NCBI GenBank assembly: GCA_002839445.1
Contig: PGYB01000004.1
Coordinates: forward strand, 332,267 to 396,266
From: Candidatus Riflebacteria bacterium HGW-Riflebacteria-1
GTDB taxonomy: Bacteria; Muiribacteriota; Ozemobacteria; Ozemobacterales; Ozemobacteraceae
Direction: 5' to 3'
DNA length: 64,000 nt
Positions within the stretch are counted from its first letter, which is position 1; every line of letters begins with the position of its first letter. Shown in pieces: positions 35,051 to 41,922 of this stretch. A program made the translations under genes and the position numbers. The notes below the pieces were generated by a model, which was not told the DNA's origin, did not search any database, and was given only the letters and a program-made list of their open reading frames with translations.

Positions 35051-36007
35051 ATGTCGGGGCTGGCACACCTGAAAAAAATCGTTACTGGCTTGTCAAAGCT
35101 CCTTTGCTGGCTTCCGGAAAAGCCCGGCCGTGCTTTTGCCGCTGCGACCGGTCTGGCGGCCTGGCAATGCTGGCGTGCCGAGCGCGTGCGCCTCGAAAAC
35201 TGCATTGACCGTGTTTATTTTCGCCTGAATCGTCAGCCGCCGCAGCCGATTAAAGATATTGTGCGCCGCGCTTTTCTGCATTTTGCGCTGGTTGCGTATG
35301 AGCTGCTGCTTTTTCCGTCGCTGAGCCAGTCAGCCCTCGAACAGAGAGTTGTTTTTAACGACCGCGCTATCCTCGACATGGAGCTGCAGAAGGGCGGGGG
35401 CATAATTCTGGCGCTGCCGCATATCGGCAACTGGGAAATACTCGGTGCCGCGATTGCCCACGCGGGTTACCCGCTCAACTCGTTCTATCTTTCCCAGAAA
35501 GAGGATGAAATCGGGGGAATCCTCGACCACTTTCGTAACTATTCGGGCATAATTCTACACGACCGCGACCGCGGCGGGGTAAAGGCGCTCAGAGCACTGC
35601 GCAATGGCGAGATTCTTGGTATGATCGGTGACCAGGATGGCTCGCGCAATGGCGTATATATGAATTTTCTCGGGCACTGGGTCAGCATGCCGGCCGGCCC
35701 CGCCAACTGGACCCTTAAAACCGGCGCCGCGTTAATGCCGCTCTATTCGTTGCGTCGCGGTAATTCTGCTCAATTTGAGGCCGTCTTTCTGCCGCCGATT
35801 CTCGAAGATTCAGGCAACGACTACAATGAGCGGGTAATTTCGCGGACTCTGGCGCTGACGCGCTGGATGGAAGAGCTCATTCTGCAGCATCCCGACCAGT
35901 ATCTGTGGTTCTACGACCGTTTCAAGCCACGGCACGAAGGCTGGATCGCCGCAGAAAAAAAGAAAAACGGCCAGATGTTTCATGGAGAACCGCGCTATGG
36001 CAGCTGA
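35051..36007 (+). CDS. LpxL/HtrB-like lipid A acyltransferase (second copy)
   Basis: A 318-residue acyltransferase of the LpxL family. The HX4E motif is HIGNWE in LALPHIGNWEILG, followed by GDQDGSRNGVYMNFLG and a C-terminal HPDQYLWFYDRFKPR typical of LpxL/LpxM. It should acylate Kdo-lipid A precursor on the cytoplasmic face. The true start is either ATG 35051 or TTG 35042, which overlaps the previous stop (TTGA) like other genes here. It overlaps kdtA by 11 nt. It is only distantly similar to the other LpxL-like protein in the kdsC operon. Confidence 0.85.
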   Translation: MSGLAHLKKIVTGLSKLLCWLPEKPGRAFAAATGLAAWQCWRAERVRLENCIDRVYFRLNRQPPQPIKDIVRRAFLHFALVAYELLLFPSLSQSALEQRVVFNDRAILDMELQKGGGIILALPHIGNWEILGAAIAHAGYPLNSFYLSQKEDEIGGILDHFRNYSGIILHDRDRGGVKALRALRNGEILGMIGDQDGSRNGVYMNFLGHWVSMPAGPANWTLKTGAALMPLYSLRRGNSAQFEAVFLPPILEDSGNDYNERVISRTLALTRWMEELILQHPDQYLWFYDRFKPRHEGWIAAEKKKNGQMFHGEPRYGS

Positions 36008-37292
36008 GGACCGCCCGGTTATTCCAGCCCTGAGCCTGCGCGCGCAAGCTGCTCTCGCCTGTTACCGCCTCGGTTTTGGCGTAGCCGGCATGGCCGCGGC
36101 CGCGGCGGTTCCCTGGTTGAGCCTTTACAGTCGCCGTGTTAAAGAAGGCTATGCCGATTATTTTGGGCAGGTGCGGCGTTGCACGGGGCGCGATGTATTC
36201 TGGATTCACGCTGTTTCAATGGGCGAGGCCATGGTCGCCTACGGCTTTGCTGCCGAGCTCAAGCGTGAGTTTGCCGATTGCGAAATTGTTTTTACCAGCA
36301 CGCACCCGGATGTAATTGCCGGAATGCGTCGGCGTGGCCTCGCGGCGCAGACGGCCTATTTTCCGCTCGACACGCCGGTCGGCATGCAGCGCATATTTGA
36401 ACGCTGGCATCCTCGTGCTGTTTTTGTCAGCGAAACTGATTTCTGGCCTGAATTTTCGACGCAGTGTCGCCAGCGCCGGATTCCTCTCTATCTGATAAAT
36501 GGCCGTATCAGCAGTAAAATAGCCGCATTCTATGCGCATTGCCCCGGACTGGCTGAAGTGGTTTTTTCGGCCTATTCTCTGCTGGCAGTGCAGACTGACA
36601 GCGATGCGTCGCGCCTCCTGGCAATTGGAGTCGCCCCGGAACACATCGCGGTGCTTGGCAATATGAAGGCCGATCTGACAATTGCTCCCGGCAGCGTTGA
36701 TTTGAGCGCTTTTATCGCCTGGATTGCCGGGCGCCGGGCAGTTGTAATGGGCTCTTTACATCCTGGCGAATTTAATATGCTGCTGCCGGTGATAAAATCT
36801 CAGGCTGCGGCGGGCCGGGCAGTGATCGTCGCGCCAAGAAACCCGGCTTTCGCGGCGGAGTGGCAGCAGATTTTGTTCAAGCATGATGTTAAAAGTTCAT
36901 TGCGCAGTCAGGGACTGGCCAGTGCTCAGGTATTGCTTCTCGATAGCATGGGCGAGCTCGCGGCGGTCTACTCACTGGCCGGCGCCGCGCTGGTCGGTGG
37001 CAGTCTCGACGGCGATGTTGGCGGTCACAACCCGCTTGAGGTAATACAGCAGTCTGTTCCGCTGCTGATGGGGTTAAACTGCCGTAATTTCGCCGATCTC
37101 GTTGCAGAGCTTGCTGCTGCCGAAGCGATGATCAGCTGTCGCGACGGCGAAGATGTAGAAAATTCTGTCAACCGTTTACTTGCCGACTCTGATTTTGCGT
37201 CGGCGATGATCGCACGTGCTGCCGCGGTGCTCGCGGCCAACAGGGGAGCCCTCGCCAGAACCATGCGGCTGATAGCGGCCCGGCTGCGCTAA
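35997..37292 (+). CDS. kdtA: 3-deoxy-D-manno-octulosonic acid (Kdo) transferase
   Basis: A 431-residue GT30 enzyme (WaaA/KdtA) that attaches Kdo to lipid A at the inner membrane. Diagnostic blocks are FWIHAVSMGEAMVA with the catalytic glutamate, FVSETDFWPEF, LYLINGRISSKIAAFY, LGNMKADL, MGSLHPGEF and GGHNPLEVIQQSVPLLMG. ATG 35997 has GGAG 9 nt upstream; ATG 35982 is an alternative without a site. It is the last gene of the lipid A operon and overlaps the convergent VOC gene end by 4 nt. Confidence 0.93.
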   Translation: MAAEDRPVIPALSLRAQAALACYRLGFGVAGMAAAAAVPWLSLYSRRVKEGYADYFGQVRRCTGRDVFWIHAVSMGEAMVAYGFAAELKREFADCEIVFTSTHPDVIAGMRRRGLAAQTAYFPLDTPVGMQRIFERWHPRAVFVSETDFWPEFSTQCRQRRIPLYLINGRISSKIAAFYAHCPGLAEVVFSAYSLLAVQTDSDASRLLAIGVAPEHIAVLGNMKADLTIAPGSVDLSAFIAWIAGRRAVVMGSLHPGEFNMLLPVIKSQAAAGRAVIVAPRNPAFAAEWQQILFKHDVKSSLRSQGLASAQVLLLDSMGELAAVYSLAGAALVGGSLDGDVGGHNPLEVIQQSVPLLMGLNCRNFADLVAELAAAEAMISCRDGEDVENSVNRLLADSDFASAMIARAAAVLAANRGALARTMRLIAARLR

Positions 37293-37654
37293 CTGGTTTG
37301 CAGGCAGCGCTTCTGCTGGTCAGACAGCTGCCAGTTAATGCCGTTGATATCGATGAATTCGTGGCTGTCTGAACTGATCTCAATTCCGGCACGATCAAGG
37401 GCAGCCGTCGTCGAAGCCAGGTCGCAGACCAGGCGCAGTCGCTGCCGTTCACTGCTGTATTGCCGGTTTGGCCGGTCATGAATTTCGATGCAGGTCTGTT
37501 CGATTTCGACGCGTGGGCTTTCTATGCGCAGCAGTGTCATACTTTCATAGTCGCTAAGTTGCATTACACGTTCAAGCGCGAGTACGTCGCGATAAAATTC
37601 GACGCTGGCGCCGGCATTTTCCGCCAATAATCCGAAAGCTGTTATCTGAATCAT
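37289..37654 (-). CDS. VOC/glyoxalase-fold small protein
   Basis: A 121-residue protein with the vicinal-oxygen-chelate pattern: FGLLAENAGASVEFYRDVLALERVMQ at the start, a central LLRIESPRVEIE strand, and DINGINWQLSD at the end. It is one domain, probably forming dimers. Function cannot be inferred from the neighbours. ATG 37654 is chosen because the VOC fold starts there; the frame runs 16 codons further upstream without a ribosome site. Only its tail overlaps the convergent kdtA end. Confidence 0.7.
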   Translation of the reverse strand: MIQITAFGLLAENAGASVEFYRDVLALERVMQLSDYESMTLLRIESPRVEIEQTCIEIHDRPNRQYSSERQRLRLVCDLASTTAALDRAGIEISSDSHEFIDINGINWQLSDQQKRCLQTS

Positions 37655-37742
37655 AATTTGCCTGCCTTTATCTTTTTTTTGCCATATCGGCAGCAACAGC
37701 ACTTTTGGTAACAGATTTCACAAAACTTTGCTTGATCAGAAT

Positions 37743-37750
37743 GGGGGGGG
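37743..37750. repeat. Homopolymeric G8 tract
   Basis: Eight consecutive G residues lie in the intergenic space between the divergent VOC and ilvE genes, 7 nt upstream of the predicted ilvE -35 box. Confidence 0.6.
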
Positions 37751-37757
37751 AAATTGC

Positions 37758-37787
37758 TTGCCTCTTAACAATAATAGAGCATATAAT
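37758..37787 (+). promoter_or_regulatory. Promoter candidate for ilvE
   Basis: TTGCCT (37758-37763), an 18-bp spacer and a perfect TATAAT (37782-37787). Transcription would start near 37794, about 54 nt before the ilvE ATG. Confidence 0.55.
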
Positions 37788-37847
37788 AGCATTTGATGTG
37801 TTTTGAATTACAGGCAGATGCCAGATCAAAGCAAGGAAGGAAAGGTT

Positions 37848-38951
37848 ATGAAAATCGCTGTTCACCCGGTTCCCGATAGCGAGCTCAAGCCCATGATAAC
37901 AGATACAAGCAAGCTGGGCTTTTGTAAGTTCTTTACCGATCGTATGTTCACCATGGAATACAACGAGGAGGAAGGCTGGACCAACCCGCAAATCGGTCCT
38001 TTCAGGCCTTTCGAACTAGACCCGTCAGCGCTGGTGCTGCATTATGCGCAGGAGATTTTTGAGGGCCTCAAGGCTTTCAAGGGCAAAGATGGTGCGATCA
38101 AATTTTTCAGGCCGGAAATGAATGCCAAGCGTTTTAATCGCTCGGCTGACCGGCTCTGCATGCCGCATTTCCTCGAAAATGACTTTCTCGAAAGTATCAA
38201 TGCTCTGGTCAATATCGAGAAAAAGTGGGTTCCTGACAGCAAGGGCGCCGCGCTCTACATCAGGCCATTCATGTTCGCAACCGACAAAGCCCTGGGTGTT
38301 CGCGCCTCATCGGGATATATCTACTGTGTAATTCTCAGCCCGGTTGGTCCATATTACCAGGAAGGCTTCAGCCCGATCAGTCTGTTCGTCTCTGACGAGC
38401 TGACCAGAGCCGCCAAGGGCGGTCTTGGCGAAGCTAAGACCGGTGCCAACTACGCCGCCAGTCTGCTTGCCGGCCGCATTGCCCGCAAAAAGGGCTGCGC
38501 TCAGGTACTCTGGCTCGATGGCGCCGAACATCGCTACGTCGAAGAAGTGGGTGCCATGAACATCTTTTTCGTATTCAACGGCAACCAGCTGGTTACGCCG
38601 CAACTTAACGGCAGTATTCTTGCCGGGGTCACCCGTGACAGCGTGTTGAAGCTCTCATCAATGCTGGGTCTGCGCGCCGAAGAGCGCAAGATTTCGGTCG
38701 ATGAAGTTATTGGCGGCATCACTACCGGCTCGATTACTGAAATATTTGGAACCGGCACTGCAGCCAGCATTTCGCCGGTCGGCAGTCTGCAGTTCAAGGG
38801 TAATGACTACGTGGTTAACAACCGCAATGTTGGCCCGGTCAGTCAGCAGCTTTTCGATACGCTGCGTGGAATCCAGTATGGCGATCTCGACGATCCCTAC
38901 AGCTGGACAGTCCCCCTCCAGGAACCGCAGGAAAAAGTTCTCTCGCTCTAA
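37848..38951 (+). CDS. ilvE: Branched-chain amino acid aminotransferase (class IV PLP)
   Basis: A 367-residue fold-type IV aminotransferase of the longer (BCAT II) type, catalysing the last step of Leu/Ile/Val synthesis or their first breakdown step. LHYAQEIFEGLKAF, the PLP lysine in GEAKTGANYAASL, QVLWLDGAEHRYVEEVGAMN and TTGSITEIFGTGTAA are all present. AAGGAAGG lies ~7 nt before ATG 37848, so the upstream in-frame codons are not used. It is monocistronic, with its own promoter and a strong terminator. Confidence 0.92.
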   Translation: MKIAVHPVPDSELKPMITDTSKLGFCKFFTDRMFTMEYNEEEGWTNPQIGPFRPFELDPSALVLHYAQEIFEGLKAFKGKDGAIKFFRPEMNAKRFNRSADRLCMPHFLENDFLESINALVNIEKKWVPDSKGAALYIRPFMFATDKALGVRASSGYIYCVILSPVGPYYQEGFSPISLFVSDELTRAAKGGLGEAKTGANYAASLLAGRIARKKGCAQVLWLDGAEHRYVEEVGAMNIFFVFNGNQLVTPQLNGSILAGVTRDSVLKLSSMLGLRAEERKISVDEVIGGITTGSITEIFGTGTAASISPVGSLQFKGNDYVVNNRNVGPVSQQLFDTLRGIQYGDLDDPYSWTVPLQEPQEKVLSL

Positions 38952-38976
38952 TGCTCTAATAGCCCATAACAAGCGG

Positions 38977-39012
38977 CCCGCCCGACAAAGTTGTCCGGCG
39001 GGTTGTTTTTTT
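38977..39012 (+). terminator. Rho-independent terminator after ilvE
   Basis: A 12-bp stem (CCCGCC-GACAA with one mismatch), a 2-nt loop and a T7 run at 39006-39012. Confidence 0.88.
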
Positions 39013-39074
39013 GTCAACAAAACGGCAGCTGGTTCCGATAGCAGAGATAACATTCTATTACAGGCAGGTAAAGC

Positions 39075-39287
39075 ATGGACGACATCAGGGGCTGGTTACG
39101 TAAAAACAGTGCGCTGAAAAACTATGATGATCCCGAAATTGATCCTGACAAGGTTGTCTGTCGGCACCGCAAGGCGGTTGCCTCGGCACGGTCTGCGCTG
39201 CGCGAGCATTTACAGCTGCAATTACGTTCAGCCCTCAAGAATTTCTATTCCGATGATATTCCCGAAGAAAAATTTTTGATCAGCTGA
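39075..39287 (+). CDS. Small protein of unknown function (70 aa)
   Basis: A 70-residue charged, helical protein (MDDIRGWLRKNSALKNYDDP at the start, a basic helix AVASARSALREHLQLQLRS in the middle). It has no membrane segment or cysteine pair, and I do not recognise it. GGCAGGT lies 6 nt before the ATG. It stands alone between the ilvE terminator and the next small gene. The amino-acid composition looks like real coding sequence, but the gene remains a hypothesis. Confidence 0.45.
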   Translation: MDDIRGWLRKNSALKNYDDPEIDPDKVVCRHRKAVASARSALREHLQLQLRSALKNFYSDDIPEEKFLIS

Positions 39288-39436
39288 GTTCATATCTGAT
39301 CAAATCCTCAGCCGAAAAAATAGTGCACGGTGCATAGGGCACCAAAAAAAGTTGTGTTTTCTCTTCTTTAAAGGGTTTAAGGTGTGTATTTTATCTGGGA
39401 GCCGCATAAAACAGCAATTGAGAAATTATTTGTTAT

Positions 39437-39466
39437 TTGCAAACTGCATGTCTTTGTTCATATAAT
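39437..39466 (+). promoter_or_regulatory. Promoter candidate for the small Cys/His protein gene
   Basis: TTGCAA (39437-39442), an 18-bp spacer and TATAAT (39461-39466). The start codon lies 38 nt downstream. The remainder of 39288-39503 is AT-rich with no gene seen. Confidence 0.5.
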
Positions 39467-39503
39467 TGCGACACCCTGGCAGTGAATATTTTAAGAGGTA
39501 GTA

Positions 39504-39803
39504 ATGAGTAATTCTGTAGCTGTGCCTGATATCAATACAATGTTTGAAGAACACGCCGACCACCAGAGTGCCGCCCCGGGCAACGAAGCCGTGCAGAAGC
39601 CGGTTTTGAAGATCGTGCCCCCGTCGCCGGCTGAACCTCCTACACTCGATGCACTGGTGACAATGTATGTCGCACAGAAGCGTGAATGCTGGTTGTGTTG
39701 TGGTATTTCACGAAAAATCACCGAGGGTAAAGAGATATCAGAAGACGACCACTGGCATTTTACCTCGTGCGTACTGAGCTGGGAGCATTTGCACCGCAAC
39801 TGA
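39504..39803 (+). CDS. Small Cys/His-containing protein of unknown function (99 aa)
   Basis: A 99-residue protein with a Pro/Ala-rich N-terminal half and a compact C-terminal half: RECWLCCGISRKITEGKEIS, then DDHWHFTSC and EHLH. The Cys-x2-Cys pair plus His/Cys residues could bind a metal ion; this is inference. AGAGGT lies 5 nt before the ATG. The gene has its own promoter and a textbook terminator, which supports expression. No family recognised. Confidence 0.6.
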   Translation: MSNSVAVPDINTMFEEHADHQSAAPGNEAVQKPVLKIVPPSPAEPPTLDALVTMYVAQKRECWLCCGISRKITEGKEISEDDHWHFTSCVLSWEHLHRN

Positions 39804-39830
39804 ATCTTTGATTAGCTGTCTGAATCAAAA

Positions 39831-39862
39831 AAAGAACTGCTCGAAGCAGTTCTTTTTTTTTT
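39831..39862 (+). terminator. Rho-independent terminator
   Basis: A perfect stem AGAACTGCT/AGCAGTTCT with a CGA loop, followed by T10. It ends the 99-residue gene and isolates the downstream lytic transglycosylase operon. Confidence 0.92.
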
Positions 39863-39884
39863 ACACAACTCTAATGAATCTGCA

Positions 39885-39913
39885 ATGTCAGGCCGATTTA
39901 TTTAGAGTATACT
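39885..39913 (+). promoter_or_regulatory. Promoter candidate for the transglycosylase/pilin operon
   Basis: ATGTCA (39885-39890), a 17-bp spacer and TATACT (39908-39913), 31 nt before the TTG start. Confidence 0.45.
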
Positions 39914-39943
39914 ATATCTATCTTCCAACACAGGAGGACCCGG

Positions 39944-41011
39944 TTGAAGCGTTCAATCTGGCTTGCAGGTGCAATGACATTGGTTCTGGCCGCTCAGGCC
40001 GGGGCAGCTATCTATTCTTACCGTGACGAACATGGTCGTCTTTTTCTTACCGACAGTCCGCCTAACCGCAATTACAAGATAGTAGTCACCAGTCGCAAAG
40101 AGCGCGAAGGTCCGGATTCGCCGACGCAGGCAACGTTTGCTGTCAGCGCCCAGGCATCTGCCCAGAAATTCATGCTGCCCAACGATGAAACCTTCAGCAA
40201 ATATATTAATGAGGCGGCAAGCGTTCACGATCTCGACCCTTATCTGATCAAATCTATTATCAAGGTCGAATCTGATTTTGACCCGGTAGTTCAGTCTTCT
40301 AAGGGCGCTCAGGGCCTGATGCAGTTGATTCCGTCAACCGCAAAACTGGTTGGTTGCTCTGACTCATTTGATCCGCGCCAGAATATTCTTGGCGGCGCAA
40401 ATTATCTCAGGATGATGCTCAAGCGTTTTGACGGCAAACTTGAACACGCGCTGGCCGCCTACAATGCCGGTCCGGGTAATGTTGATAAATACCGCGGCAT
40501 TCCACCGTTTCGTGAAACGCAGAATTACGTTCGCAAAGTGAAACACTATTACCGGCAATATGCCTCCAATCCTTTGCTTGCCCAAAGCGACATCAAGAAA
40601 GCGCAGAAAAAATCGCGGGTTATACCCGTTCTGCATTCAGATCTTTCCAAACGTCTGGCCAAAGCCTACGAATGTTTTAACAGCGGCGACATCGAAGGCG
40701 CCACCGAAGCCTATCGCCAGATCCTCAACATTTACCCGACCAACACGCAGGCGCTTTACAACCTTGCCTGCCTGCTCGACATGGAACGCTGCTACGAAGA
40801 AGCGATAGATGTCTATACGGCCGCGCTCAAGCAAGACCCTTATCTCGACAAGGCCCTGTATAATCTGGCGGTTATTTATGAGCGTCTGGGCATGCACACT
40901 GAAGCCATAGATACCTGGAAACACTATGTGACCGTTGCCAAGGATGAAGAAAAAATTGTTATGGCCGAAAGATTTATGCGCGAATTGCGCGATTATGCTG
41001 CAATCAACTGA
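39944..41011 (+). CDS. Lytic transglycosylase (SLT family 1) with C-terminal TPRs
   Basis: A 355-residue exported murein hydrolase. A signal peptide (residues 1-22) is followed by a DUF4124-like stretch (IYSYRDEHGRLFLTDSP, ~23-40). The SLT domain (~80-205) has catalytic Glu in IIKVESDFDP, then SSKGAQGLMQLIPSTA and AAYNAGPGNVDKY. Tetratricopeptide repeats fill ~230-345. The TTG start is supported by AGGAGG 6 nt upstream. It may open peptidoglycan for the pilus-like machine encoded next. Confidence 0.88.
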   Translation: MKRSIWLAGAMTLVLAAQAGAAIYSYRDEHGRLFLTDSPPNRNYKIVVTSRKEREGPDSPTQATFAVSAQASAQKFMLPNDETFSKYINEAASVHDLDPYLIKSIIKVESDFDPVVQSSKGAQGLMQLIPSTAKLVGCSDSFDPRQNILGGANYLRMMLKRFDGKLEHALAAYNAGPGNVDKYRGIPPFRETQNYVRKVKHYYRQYASNPLLAQSDIKKAQKKSRVIPVLHSDLSKRLAKAYECFNSGDIEGATEAYRQILNIYPTNTQALYNLACLLDMERCYEEAIDVYTAALKQDPYLDKALYNLAVIYERLGMHTEAIDTWKHYVTVAKDEEKIVMAERFMRELRDYAAIN

Positions 41012-41023
41012 ATGGTAGGTTAA

Positions 41024-41404
41024 ATGGCCGAAACTGCTTCCAGATCAATATTTGAAAAGCTGATTTATCTTGGCATCGCCACGTTTTTTCTCTGGCCGTT
41101 TGTTCAGTTGTGGTCAATCAAGGCGATACCGGTGTTCGACTCCGATACGCACTTGCGCGCATCGGTAGCTCTCGAAAATCTCATAGAAGAGGCGATATCG
41201 CGCCCTTACGAGCGCAATGTTCCACGTCCTGCTTTTAAGCCGGTCAAAGGCTGCGAAGATATTGGCCTGTATGGCAGGGTAGAGGCGTTCCCGCACCCCG
41301 AGATGCCGGCAAATGTAATGCTCCGGGCAACCGTGCGCTGGGGCATATTTCCGCTGGGCAAAAGCTTGAGCCTTGAATATCTGCGTGCGAGGACACGCCC
41401 ATGA
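41024..41404 (+). CDS. Minor pilin-like protein (GspI/PilV-like, no clear cleavage site)
   Basis: A 126-residue protein with one N-terminal hydrophobic segment (~13-33). It is followed by ALENLIEEAISRPYERN, which closely resembles the conserved helix of GspI/PilV minor pseudopilins. A canonical prepilin peptidase site (G then FTLxE) is absent; the nearest arrangement has Ser before RSIFE. The stop overlaps the next gene (ATGA). Together with the two following genes it looks like a minor-pilin set of a type IV pilus or type II secretion system. Confidence 0.5.
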   Translation: MAETASRSIFEKLIYLGIATFFLWPFVQLWSIKAIPVFDSDTHLRASVALENLIEEAISRPYERNVPRPAFKPVKGCEDIGLYGRVEAFPHPEMPANVMLRATVRWGIFPLGKSLSLEYLRARTRP

Positions 41405-41922
41405 AAAGACGAAAATCAGGAGTAACTGTCTGGGAAATAGTTTTGTTTACCGTTTTTCTGGCAATTGCTGGTGGAGCCTCGGTTTTTTTCTTTTTTCTCA
41501 ATTCAGAAGACGTTCAGAATGCCCAGAAGCAATATGCATGGGTTCAACAGATCAATACGGTGCTCGACAGCGTTTGCCTTGAAATAGCCAATTCTGCACA
41601 ATTCGAGCACCCGTTCAGCGGCAGTTCGCGTGAGTGTTTTTTCCGTGTGGCCCTGGATTCTGGCACTTTACTGCCTGATGAAGCGCAGGAAGGCTTTGCT
41701 TTCAGTGATAACAACCTGGTTTATGTGTCACGCAGCGCTGATTCTACCAGTGATATGCGCCGGCTTGGTCGTTTTGAGAATCCGCTGATAACCAATTGTC
41801 GAGATGGCAAGTTTACCCGCATCAGTTCTGACCAGCTTGAAATTAGATTCAATGCCTTTGCCCCCGGATTTGTGCGGAACTCTCGCGATTTTTACCGCCT
41901 GATAAACCTGAGAAACAGATGA
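41401..41922 (+). CDS. Prepilin-like minor pilin (PilW/GspJ-like)
   Basis: A 173-residue protein. The N-terminus KRRKSG-VTVWEIVLFTVFLAIAGG has Gly before the predicted cleavage point and Glu at +5, followed by a ~22-residue hydrophobic helix: a class III prepilin signal. The C-terminal part (~40-173) is soluble, with four cysteines. GAGGA lies 8 nt before the ATG. It overlaps both neighbours by 4 nt (ATGA), so the three pilin-like genes are translationally coupled. Confidence 0.65.
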   Translation: MKRRKSGVTVWEIVLFTVFLAIAGGASVFFFFLNSEDVQNAQKQYAWVQQINTVLDSVCLEIANSAQFEHPFSGSSRECFFRVALDSGTLLPDEAQEGFAFSDNNLVYVSRSADSTSDMRRLGRFENPLITNCRDGKFTRISSDQLEIRFNAFAPGFVRNSRDFYRLINLRNR

